Of a stretch of DNA of 34,178 bases, positions 16,787-24,192 are shown in pieces. Position 1 is the first letter of the stretch; each line of letters begins with the position of its first letter. Below the pieces are notes generated by a model. It did no database searches and was not told where the DNA came from. It saw only the letters and a list, made by a program, of their open reading frames with translations. Origin of the DNA: a virus. Both the position numbers and the translations under genes were made by a program. The stretch covers positions 1-34,178 of IMG/VR virus record IMGVR_UViG_3300022562_000769; one strand, 5' to 3'.

Positions 16787-17738
16787 AATATTTACAATCG
16801 TAGGTGCAAGACCAAACTTTATAAAGTTAGACCCAGAATTAAAACAAACCATAGTTCACACTGGACAGCACTATGACAAGAATATGTCTGATGTTTTCCT
16901 TAAAGGTTTCAAGCCTAAATATAACTTAAATTGTAAAGGCAACCAGGTGGGAAGAATGATAGATAAATTGAGACCTATTTTAAAAAGAGAACAGCCTGAT
17001 TTAGTTTTAGTTTTTGGTGATACGCACTCATCTTTAGCAGGAGCTTTGGCAGCTTGTTATGAGAAGATTAAAGTAGTTCATGTAGAAGCAGGTTTAAGAA
17101 GTTACACTAATATGCCAGAGGAGATTAATCGCAAGCTAATTGATAAAATAGCAGACATTAAACTATGTCCCACAGAAAGAGCCTTGCTTAATTTAGTAGA
17201 TGAACATCTTGAGGATAACGCTCATTTAGTAGGCGACCCTATGTTTGATGCTTTAACGAAAAGACTTCCAATTAAAAAGACAAATAATTACAGAAAATAT
17301 ATCTTAATAACATTACACAGAGAAGCAAATGCAACAAATGATTATATTAAGAAGCTATTTAGAGTTTTAGAAAGTACAGATGAACAATACATATTCCCAG
17401 CACATCCGAGAATTAAGAAATTTGTGAAAAATGTTCCTAAAAATGTTAAAATAATAGAGCCTCAGAAGTATGAGAAAATGCTTGAACTTGAGAGTAACGC
17501 TAAGAAGATAATTACAGATTCAGGCGGAGTTCAGAAAGAGGGAGCATGGATGAATGTCCCAGTGATAGTTATGAGAGAAGAAACAGAATGGGTAGAGCTT
17601 GTCAATAAGGGGAGTATAAAACTTTCAAAATTAGAAGAATTAAAAAACGATATAGAAAACTTTAAAGGTGCGATAATATCTGCTCCAACAGGGGCAGTGA
17701 ATAAGAAAATTAGAGAAATAATATACAAACATGTCTAA
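16779..17738 (+). CDS. UDP-GlcNAc-type 2-epimerase (WecB/WbpI family)
   Basis: A 319-residue GT-B-fold epimerase. The family signatures are all visible: VGARPNFIK (8-16), HTGQHYD (27-33), FGDTHSS (79-85), HVEAGLRS (101-108), PEEINR (113-118) and ITDSGGVQKEG near 245-255. WecB makes UDP-ManNAc; WbpI/WlbD of the same family epimerises C2 of UDP-GlcNAc(3NAc)A. The 3-amino pathway enzymes in the same island favour the WbpI/WlbD role, although WecB activity cannot be excluded from sequence. It is slightly shorter than typical (about 350-375). Confidence 0.92.
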   Translation: MSKIFTIVGARPNFIKLDPELKQTIVHTGQHYDKNMSDVFLKGFKPKYNLNCKGNQVGRMIDKLRPILKREQPDLVLVFGDTHSSLAGALAACYEKIKVVHVEAGLRSYTNMPEEINRKLIDKIADIKLCPTERALLNLVDEHLEDNAHLVGDPMFDALTKRLPIKKTNNYRKYILITLHREANATNDYIKKLFRVLESTDEQYIFPAHPRIKKFVKNVPKNVKIIEPQKYEKMLELESNAKKIITDSGGVQKEGAWMNVPVIVMREETEWVELVNKGSIKLSKLEELKNDIENFKGAIISAPTGAVNKKIREIIYKHV

Positions 17739-18909
17739 GAAAAATTTAAGTGAGCTTTTACCAAAAAGACAACCAGGAAAATTAAATATATTTTTCAATG
17801 TATCAGAGAACTCTGGTGTTGGTTATTACAGACAGTATCTTTGGGCTGAAGAACTTAACAAACAAGGTTTAGCTCAAACAATGATAAATGATTTTAGATG
17901 GGGAGAAGGTGAGCATGTATTAATGAGTGATGAAGACTTATTTGCAATAGCTAACTGGGCTGATTTATTTGTAGTAGGAAGACTTGATAGAGCAGATTGG
18001 CTTGCTAAATGGGGAGGAACAAGGGAGTTCTTTAATATGCCTATGATTATGGATACAGACGATAATGTAAGGCATGTCAGACCTTCAAACCCAGGTTATC
18101 AAGGTTATCAACCAGGAGCAGAAGCTCTACACTGGAATAAAGTAGCTTTTGCTAAAGTATTTGATGCTATTACAGTATCAACTGACAATCTTAAAGAATT
18201 TCACAAAAAAGAACATCCTAAGATTTATGTGCTTCCAAATTCAATAGATTTCACGCACTTTAACTTAGAAGGCAAAAAAAGCACAGACGGAAAAATAAGA
18301 ATAGACTTCAATGGTTCAGGTTCTCATTATGAAAGCATGATGATTATTAAAAAGCCTATTATTGAGATAATGAAGAAATACGATAATGTATTATTCTCAA
18401 TCCCTAAAATTTTTAAGTCTCATTTTGAAGATGTGCCGAAAGAAATACTTGACAGAATGACATTTTATCCTTGGATGAAATTAAAAGACTTTCCAAAAGA
18501 CATGGCAGAAAGAAGCGTTGATATAGGGCTTGCCCCTTTGGCAGATAATAACTTTAATAGGGCTAAATCAAATCTAAGATGGATGGAGTATTCGGCTCTT
18601 AAAATACCTGTTATATGCTCGCCAGTAGAGGCTTATAAATGTGTGGAAGATGGAAAGACTGGATTAGTTGCAAAAGAACGTGAACAATGGTATAATAGTA
18701 TTGAGAAACTTATATTAAATGAAAGTTTAAGGAAAAAATTAGCAGAAAACGCTTATAAGAAGATATATAAAGATTTTAACATTTCCGTTAATGTAAAGAA
18801 TGCTTTAAAAATATACGAGGAAACAGTAAAGAAATATCACAATTTTTTTGGCAAGAAAAAGAAGTTTATTCCAGCAGGAAAAGGAAAATGGAAAGAGATT
18901 AAATTATAA
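17731..18909 (+). CDS. GT4-like (GT-B) glycosyltransferase
   Basis: A 392-residue GT-B glycosyltransferase. The N-terminal domain has an SGVGYYRQYLWAEEL stretch (about 28-42) and a MDTDDNVRHVRPSNPGYQGY stretch (108-127) that recurs in phage-borne transferases. The C-terminal nucleotide-sugar domain holds DIGLAPLADNNFNRAKSNLR (near 266-285) and a YSALKIPVICSPVEAY stretch with the usual E for the donor ribose. It ends the glycan operon, overlapping the 2-epimerase by eight bases, and is followed by a strong terminator. Confidence 0.85.
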   Translation: MSKKNLSELLPKRQPGKLNIFFNVSENSGVGYYRQYLWAEELNKQGLAQTMINDFRWGEGEHVLMSDEDLFAIANWADLFVVGRLDRADWLAKWGGTREFFNMPMIMDTDDNVRHVRPSNPGYQGYQPGAEALHWNKVAFAKVFDAITVSTDNLKEFHKKEHPKIYVLPNSIDFTHFNLEGKKSTDGKIRIDFNGSGSHYESMMIIKKPIIEIMKKYDNVLFSIPKIFKSHFEDVPKEILDRMTFYPWMKLKDFPKDMAERSVDIGLAPLADNNFNRAKSNLRWMEYSALKIPVICSPVEAYKCVEDGKTGLVAKEREQWYNSIEKLILNESLRKKLAENAYKKIYKDFNISVNVKNALKIYEETVKKYHNFFGKKKKFIPAGKGKWKEIKL

Positions 18910-18931
18910 TTAAAATCAAGACCTAAAAAAG

Positions 18932-18960
18932 AAAGGCTGTAACAAGCCTTTTTTTATTTT
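18932..18960 (+). terminator. Rho-independent terminator of the glycan island
   Basis: AAAGGCT (18932-18938) pairs with AGCCTTT (18945-18951) around a GTAACA loop, followed directly by a T-rich tail to 18960. It closes the island transcript. The tail lies immediately before the ATG of the adaptor gene at 18964, which therefore has no promoter or SD of its own in the gap. Confidence 0.85.
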
Positions 18961-18963
18961 ACC

Positions 18964-19656
18964 ATGAGTAGAGAAATATCATCAGTAGACACAATAGTAG
19001 CAGAAGTAGCATCAAGACTTAATGTTCTTTCAGCGAGTGAAGAGGACAATATTATAACCGATATAAACGGTTGTACTTTTGATGTTCAAAGGACATTCCC
19101 ACAGGCACCATTCTTACAGACATCAACAGCACAGACACTTTCAGCGGGGTATTCAGAATATGCAGGAGATTCAGATTTTGAGAAGATGTACTCAATTTTA
19201 AATATCACAGACGACATTAAAATGACTTATTTGCCACCAGAGCAGTTTGACTCTTTGGTGGTAGATGCAACAACATCAGGAAGTCCCGCAATTTATACAA
19301 TCATAAACGGAGGCACTTCAATTAAATATGCTCCAATTCCAGGGCAAGCCACAGACATAGTTAAAAGATATCAAAAACTTTTAGGTACAGTATCAGCACA
19401 GTCAGCGACTCCACCACTCCCAACTAAGTATAATGAATTATATTGCCTATACGGAGAAATGAAAGGATTAAGAAGACAGCAAAGATATCAAGAAGCTAGA
19501 GAAGTTAAAAATGACTATGATGAATTAAAAGCGATAATGATTAAAGATCTATCAGATATGACTTCTGAGAACATTCCAATAAGGTCAGTCAGAGAGTTTA
19601 AAAGTTCAATTAATGATTACGGAGACCCCGTAAAGAACATATATGGAAATAATTAA
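18964..19656 (+). CDS. Phage adaptor (connector) protein, SU10-type
   Basis: A 230-residue protein with the order seen in SU10-like adaptors: an N-terminal helix (VDTIVAEVASRLN, 8-20), a central YLPPEQFDSLV segment (about 89-99), a beta hairpin ending IKYAPIPG (about 119-126) and C-terminal helices (ELYCLYGEMKGLRRQQRYQEA). Adaptors bind below the portal and join the tail nozzle to the head. The ATG follows a terminator's T-run by three bases and lacks an SD. It overlaps the next gene by 14 bases. Confidence 0.7.
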   Translation: MSREISSVDTIVAEVASRLNVLSASEEDNIITDINGCTFDVQRTFPQAPFLQTSTAQTLSAGYSEYAGDSDFEKMYSILNITDDIKMTYLPPEQFDSLVVDATTSGSPAIYTIINGGTSIKYAPIPGQATDIVKRYQKLLGTVSAQSATPPLPTKYNELYCLYGEMKGLRRQQRYQEAREVKNDYDELKAIMIKDLSDMTSENIPIRSVREFKSSINDYGDPVKNIYGNN

Positions 19657-20101
19657 AAGAGACGACACAGTTTATGAGTTTATACCAGGAGAGGATGTAT
19701 TTTTAGGATACGAACCAGCAGATTCAAATTTAGGATTAGACGCACCAAGCCAGATAGGAAGTAAATTAGGGTTAGATACTTTAATTGCAGGAAACGTAGA
19801 TATAGAGGTTATGGCAAGGTCAGTTGATAGATTTGTAAGAGACGGTATTCAAGAGGACTCAATGAAAGGAAGCCAAATAGCATTTGAAAGAGGCTTACAA
19901 AAACTTATAGATAGAGTAGGAGTAAATATGATTGATGAGATTGAAAGAGGACAAGGACTTAAACTTTTAGAAAGATTATTCAACGAAGTATCATTACAGA
20001 GTAAATTATCAGGACAGACAAACTTAAAGAATGTGAAGAAAGAATTAAAGAAAGCTAAAATAGATTATTATAAAAAGCAAATTAAGAATTTATTAAAATA
20101 A
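19643..20101 (+). CDS. Hypothetical virion-module protein
   Basis: A 152-residue protein with a short beta-rich N-terminus (YEFIPGEDVFLGYEP) and a long helical C-terminus ending in a lysine-rich stretch (KNVKKELKKAKIDYYKK). No family is recognised. It lies between the adaptor and fibre-like genes, so a neck or tail accessory role is likely by position only. Confidence 0.6.
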   Translation: MEIIKRDDTVYEFIPGEDVFLGYEPADSNLGLDAPSQIGSKLGLDTLIAGNVDIEVMARSVDRFVRDGIQEDSMKGSQIAFERGLQKLIDRVGVNMIDEIERGQGLKLLERLFNEVSLQSKLSGQTNLKNVKKELKKAKIDYYKKQIKNLLK

Positions 20102-20102
20102 C

Positions 20103-20411
20103 ATGCCGATATTAAAATCAATTCAAGAGCTGGAGAATGCAAGGGAGAATACATCATATTCAAACATTACAACCTCAGCTCAAACAACAGTAAAAAGTGC
20201 AGCAGGTTTTCTTCATGGGGTAATGGTCAATGCCTCACCTACAAGTGCGGTCAGATTTTATGACAACACAGTTTCAGGAGGAGACACTATAGCGACAATC
20301 CCTGGTTCACAAGCAGCAGGAAGCTGGTATCAGTTTGATGTAAGATTTGGAACTGGTCTCACAGTTTCATCTGGCTCAGCTGATACAGATGTAACAATTA
20401 GTTTTAGATAA
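20103..20411 (+). CDS. Small beta-rich virion protein
   Basis: A 102-residue protein with a TTVKSAAGFLHGVMVNA stretch (about 29-45), a VRFYDNTVSGGDTIATIPGS stretch (51-70) and a final TDVTISFR strand. This is a recurrent small beta-sandwich in phage tail and decoration proteins. No catalytic motif is present. It starts at ATGCC with no SD and is followed after two bases by the repeat-containing fibre protein, suggesting they act together. Confidence 0.65.
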   Translation: MPILKSIQELENARENTSYSNITTSAQTTVKSAAGFLHGVMVNASPTSAVRFYDNTVSGGDTIATIPGSQAAGSWYQFDVRFGTGLTVSSGSADTDVTISFR

Positions 20412-20413
20412 TT

Positions 20414-21343
20414 ATGGCTTTTCCATATGACAATCAAGAAAGACCGCTTTCAGAACAGGCTATACTAACAGGTGTAGCAGGTGTCTCTGCTGGTTCAGGA
20501 GCATTAAGAGTTTCTGCTATTACAGCAGGAGCTTCATTATCATTTGATGGAGATGCTTCTAATAATCGTGTTTCTGGGATTCAAGATGATGCTAATAATT
20601 TAATGGTCTCAACTAAATCAGGAGATGCAGGAACTATGCGTGTATCTGCAATAGGTGGCACATCTTCCCCATTATCAGCAGACTCAAGCTCTGTTAGTGC
20701 TATACAGGCAGATGCAGGGCAATTACTCATATCTGCAAAATCAGGTGATGGTTCTCAATTCAGAATATCTGCCGTACAATCAGATGCTACTAATCAAAAT
20801 ATTTCAGCTAAGTCTAATGATGGAGCATTATTCAGAGTATCAAGTGTTCAAGATGACGGAGTAAATCTAAATATATCAGCAAAATCAAATGATGGGGCTT
20901 TGTTCAGAGTATCGTCTATTCAAGGAGATGCAACAAACCAGAATGTAAGTGCTAAATCAGGAGACGGAGGAACATTTAGAGTGTCAGCTCTAGGAAGAGC
21001 AGAAACAGGAGCAGGAGCTTCAATGTTCTCAACCTCAGCGGGTATAGCACAGCTTTCAGTAGTTAAGGCTTCAGGAGGAGTTCTATTAGCATATCAATTA
21101 GGAAATAAAGCAGGTTCAGACCAATGGATAGAGGTATTCAACGCTTCTGCAACTTCTGCGGTTACATTAGGGACAACAGTACCAGTAAAAGAGATATATG
21201 TCCCAGCAACAGGTGGAGCAAACATGTCTTACGGAATAGAACCGCCTTACTTTTCAAACGGAATAACGATAGCAGTAGTATCAGCAACAGGAGGAACAAC
21301 AGCAGGAGCTTCGGCAGTTACAGTATCATTAGATTATAAATAG
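20414..21343 (+). CDS. Repeat-containing fibre-like protein
   Basis: A 309-residue protein with a short N-terminal region and tandem 24-residue repeats from about residue 106 to 195 (consensus ISAKSxDGxxFRVSxVQxDA). Degenerate copies lie at about 41-81. A C-terminal beta-sandwich follows (about 210-309) with WIEVFNASATSAVTLG and an IYVPATGGANMSYGIEPP stretch. The repeats would form a beta-solenoid or fibrous stalk and the end a head domain. The C-terminus resembles the small virion protein just upstream in style. Role: tail or head fibre, by architecture. Confidence 0.65.
   Translation: MAFPYDNQERPLSEQAILTGVAGVSAGSGALRVSAITAGASLSFDGDASNNRVSGIQDDANNLMVSTKSGDAGTMRVSAIGGTSSPLSADSSSVSAIQADAGQLLISAKSGDGSQFRISAVQSDATNQNISAKSNDGALFRVSSVQDDGVNLNISAKSNDGALFRVSSIQGDATNQNVSAKSGDGGTFRVSALGRAETGAGASMFSTSAGIAQLSVVKASGGVLLAYQLGNKAGSDQWIEVFNASATSAVTLGTTVPVKEIYVPATGGANMSYGIEPPYFSNGITIAVVSATGGTTAGASAVTVSLDYK
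20729..20998 (+). repeat. 72-bp tandem repeats coding 24-residue units
   Basis: Within the fibre gene the units beginning at residues 106, 130, 154 and 178 share ISAKSxDG, FRVS and QxDA in the same spacing. The DNA of adjacent copies is similar but not identical, which points to old duplications kept by selection. Copy number may vary between related phages. Confidence 0.75.
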
Positions 21344-22458
21344 TGCTTAACTTAACAGGTAAAACAGCAAAAGAAAGAGCAACGATAAAAGGGCAAGCGA
21401 TTGCTCAAATTAATGCTTTACCAAGAACGAAAAGAAAGGACTTTGATATTGAAATAATAGGTATAAACGCAATACCAAATGGAGTAGAAGTGTTTGCTAA
21501 AGCATGGGATTCAAACGGACAAATAGGTTTTTCAAAAGACGGAACAGTTGATATTGAAAGATTTGTATTTATTAACCCACCAATCCTAGTAGACGACCCA
21601 GCAGGAACGATTATAAAAGATATAAAAAATCAAGATGGGATAATTATAGGACAAAGAAAACTCAAAGAGGATATTAAGGAAGCACTTTTACAAAGTTTAG
21701 AACACACTATAAAAGTTTCAGCTCTTTCAAATCCAAGAGGTAAGATAGTTTCAGGTAAAGTGGGTAACACAACATCAACATTCTACCCAGATGCAGATAC
21801 AGAAACTTCTTCATTTGATGGGTATGTACTAAGAGGTGGTATAGATGAAACGTTTGCAACTATTAGAAATGGAGCAGGGACAGGCACAAATGATTCAACA
21901 GACTTGATAACGACCCAGCTTAGACCATCCTCAACAACAGACCAATATGATAACTGTATAATAGGATTGATGGTGTTTAATACAGCGTCAATACCAGACA
22001 CGGACACAGTATCAGCCGCAACACTAAGTATGTATGGACTTAGCAAAGCTTCTTATTTAGATGCAGATGAGGTTACGATAGCATCCGCAACAACAGCTTC
22101 AAACACAGGTGCAAGTACATCGGATTATGCAAACTCAATGGGGGGTACTGAATATGCTTCTGCGAGGATAGCGTATGCGTCTTGGGATACTGCAGGATAT
22201 AATGATTTTTCTTTAAACGCATCAGGGATATCAGCAATCTCTCTGACAGGAGTATCAAAATTCTCATTTCACTTAGGTTGGTTGTTTGATAACTCCTTTG
22301 GAGGAACTTGGAGAACAAATATATCAAACCAAGCAACATCAGTAAACTCAAATGCAGCAGAACACACAGGAACAACACAAGACCCTAAACTTGTAGTGGT
22401 TCATTCAGCAGTAACGTCAGTAGTAAGAAATTTAATGACTCTTGGAGTCGGAAGATAA
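21343..22458 (+). CDS. Tail fibre/spike-like protein with a C-terminal jelly-roll domain
   Basis: A 371-residue protein starting at GTG 21343, which shares one base with the previous stop. Residues 1-130 are mixed alpha/beta (an IKGQAIAQINALPRTKRK segment, then FVFINPPILVDDP). From about 143 a beta-sandwich begins with TTSTFYPDADTETSSFDGYV and continues with small-residue strands to the end. This pattern is typical of carbohydrate-binding jelly-roll modules on phage fibres. Receptor binding is a reasonable inference; no enzymatic residues stand out. Confidence 0.6.
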   Translation: MLNLTGKTAKERATIKGQAIAQINALPRTKRKDFDIEIIGINAIPNGVEVFAKAWDSNGQIGFSKDGTVDIERFVFINPPILVDDPAGTIIKDIKNQDGIIIGQRKLKEDIKEALLQSLEHTIKVSALSNPRGKIVSGKVGNTTSTFYPDADTETSSFDGYVLRGGIDETFATIRNGAGTGTNDSTDLITTQLRPSSTTDQYDNCIIGLMVFNTASIPDTDTVSAATLSMYGLSKASYLDADEVTIASATTASNTGASTSDYANSMGGTEYASARIAYASWDTAGYNDFSLNASGISAISLTGVSKFSFHLGWLFDNSFGGTWRTNISNQATSVNSNAAEHTGTTQDPKLVVVHSAVTSVVRNLMTLGVGR

Positions 22459-22459
22459 T

Positions 22460-23917
22460 ATGCCAACATTAACATTAAAAAACTTAAAAGGAATTAGTTT
22501 TGATGAGACTAAATGGTCTGGAGGTTTTGCTCGTTATGCTAAAGGTGTTGATGTTTATGGTATGGGGGACAATGCAAGCAAGATTTCATATCCTGGTGTA
22601 GTTCAATGTGCTAAAACACTTTCAGCAGAAACAGGAGCTTTATCAGGGACTTCTGCTATTACAGAACAAATAATAGATTTTGCATATCATGGTGGAGGAA
22701 GATATGCTTGTGGTGCTGGAAATCCTATAAGAATTTACAGAGACGATTCACCGTGGACTTGGCTTTCTGGTGTTAGTGCAGAAAACGCTGGAACAGTTGC
22801 AGCAAGCGTAGAGGATTATGCAGGAGATATGTATTATGCTCAACGAACATATTTAGGGCAATACAATAATGGTACAGGAGCATCTTCAAGCCAATTTAAA
22901 ACATTCACAGCAACAACTGATACACCAAGACCACAAAAAGTTTATTCAGGAAGTTTGTTTACAGGGAATGACCAGTATGTAACAAAATGGGATGGCACGA
23001 CATGGTCTCCTACCAAGCTTACTTTGCCAAGTGGATTTGTAGTTAAGAGTTTAGAAGTTTATTCAGACAGGCTTTATGTATCAGCTGATGACGGACAAAG
23101 TGCAAGAATTTTTATATGGGATGGTGTCTCTACAACTTATGAAGATGCTATTAAACTTGTAGATGAGAATGTAGCACCATCATTAATAACAGACGGTTCA
23201 TTTTTATGGATAATCCCAAACAGAGGAACAGCGAGTGCTGGAGTTCCTATTTATGTATGGAATGGAGGAAGTTTAGATTCTCCTTTTGTACTACCTATAA
23301 AAAGAGACCCTCAAACAGGAGTGAGTCTTTACAAGGGTGGGGTTTTAATAGGAAGCGAGGAAACGGGAGCAACCGCAACTTATGAAGACGGAATTGCTGG
23401 TATATGGATGATAAGGAAAGACGGGGATACTTACTCGCCTGTTCTATTATGGGATTTAGCACAAAGCACAACAAGTAAAACAGTAGGAGCAATTTTTTCA
23501 TCAGGTAATCAAGTGGAAGTAGGTTTTGTGGATACAACAAGCGGTTCAACTTATCGTATAGATACACTTGATTCTACAACAACAAATATATCAGGAGTGT
23601 GGTCATCACTCCCAATAGATGCTGGAACTTCTGAAAATAAAATATGGAAAGGTGTTATGGTTGAATTAGAACAAGATGAAACTATATTCTCAAATGTTAC
23701 CGTTAGTTATCGCCTGGATTATGCAACAAGTTTTACAGATTTGCATACATTTTCAACAACAGGCACACAAGGTTCACTTCAAAGTAATGCTAAAAAATGG
23801 ATACCAATAAGACGTAAAGGTAAGGTTATAGAAATAAGAGTTACATTAACATCTTCTAGTGCTAATTCAGCTAGATTACATTCAATTAAATTGCAATATT
23901 CAAATACAAATGTTTAA
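22460..23917 (+). CDS. Beta-propeller virion protein, nozzle-like
   Basis: A 485-residue protein from the ATGCC at 22460; an upstream in-frame TTG at 22442 would only add six residues and overlaps the previous gene. It contains recurring blade-like units with aromatic-D/N-G turns (KWDGTTWSP near 176, IWDGVST near 218, VWNGGSLD near 266), consistent with a beta-propeller. Nozzle or tubular B proteins of short-tailed phages are propellers, which supports this call by fold and position. No sequence family is securely recognised, so a fibre role is also possible. Confidence 0.55.
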   Translation: MPTLTLKNLKGISFDETKWSGGFARYAKGVDVYGMGDNASKISYPGVVQCAKTLSAETGALSGTSAITEQIIDFAYHGGGRYACGAGNPIRIYRDDSPWTWLSGVSAENAGTVAASVEDYAGDMYYAQRTYLGQYNNGTGASSSQFKTFTATTDTPRPQKVYSGSLFTGNDQYVTKWDGTTWSPTKLTLPSGFVVKSLEVYSDRLYVSADDGQSARIFIWDGVSTTYEDAIKLVDENVAPSLITDGSFLWIIPNRGTASAGVPIYVWNGGSLDSPFVLPIKRDPQTGVSLYKGGVLIGSEETGATATYEDGIAGIWMIRKDGDTYSPVLLWDLAQSTTSKTVGAIFSSGNQVEVGFVDTTSGSTYRIDTLDSTTTNISGVWSSLPIDAGTSENKIWKGVMVELEQDETIFSNVTVSYRLDYATSFTDLHTFSTTGTQGSLQSNAKKWIPIRRKGKVIEIRVTLTSSSANSARLHSIKLQYSNTNV

Positions 23918-24188
23918 AACACTTACAAGACAATTAAAAAACGGAGTAGTGATAACCACTGGCAAAGGAGATACCATGATACAAAGAGGGACTTATACCT
24001 TAGCGGCAGGTTCAGCGTCTGTAACATTTGATGAGGAATTTTCAGACACAACAAACTTAATAATTATTTGTCAGACAAATACAGCTAATATCCAGTACCC
24101 GTCAGGTTCATCAACAACAGGGTTCACAGCAAATGGCACAGGAACTGATACAGGTTCATATTTAGCGGTAGGAAACATTAAACTTTAA
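23910..24188 (+). CDS. Small fibre-end-like beta protein
   Basis: A 92-residue protein from the ATG at 23910, which overlaps the previous stop by eight bases; an in-frame start at 23859 lies inside the previous gene. It holds a GTYTLAAGSASVTFDEEFSD stretch (27-46) and a TTGFTANGTGTDTG segment near the end, the pattern of a C-terminal domain found on many phage tail fibres (gp53-like). As a separate short gene it may cap or decorate a fibre. Confidence 0.6.
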   Translation: MFKTLTRQLKNGVVITTGKGDTMIQRGTYTLAAGSASVTFDEEFSDTTNLIIICQTNTANIQYPSGSSTTGFTANGTGTDTGSYLAVGNIKL

Positions 24189-24192
24189 ACAT

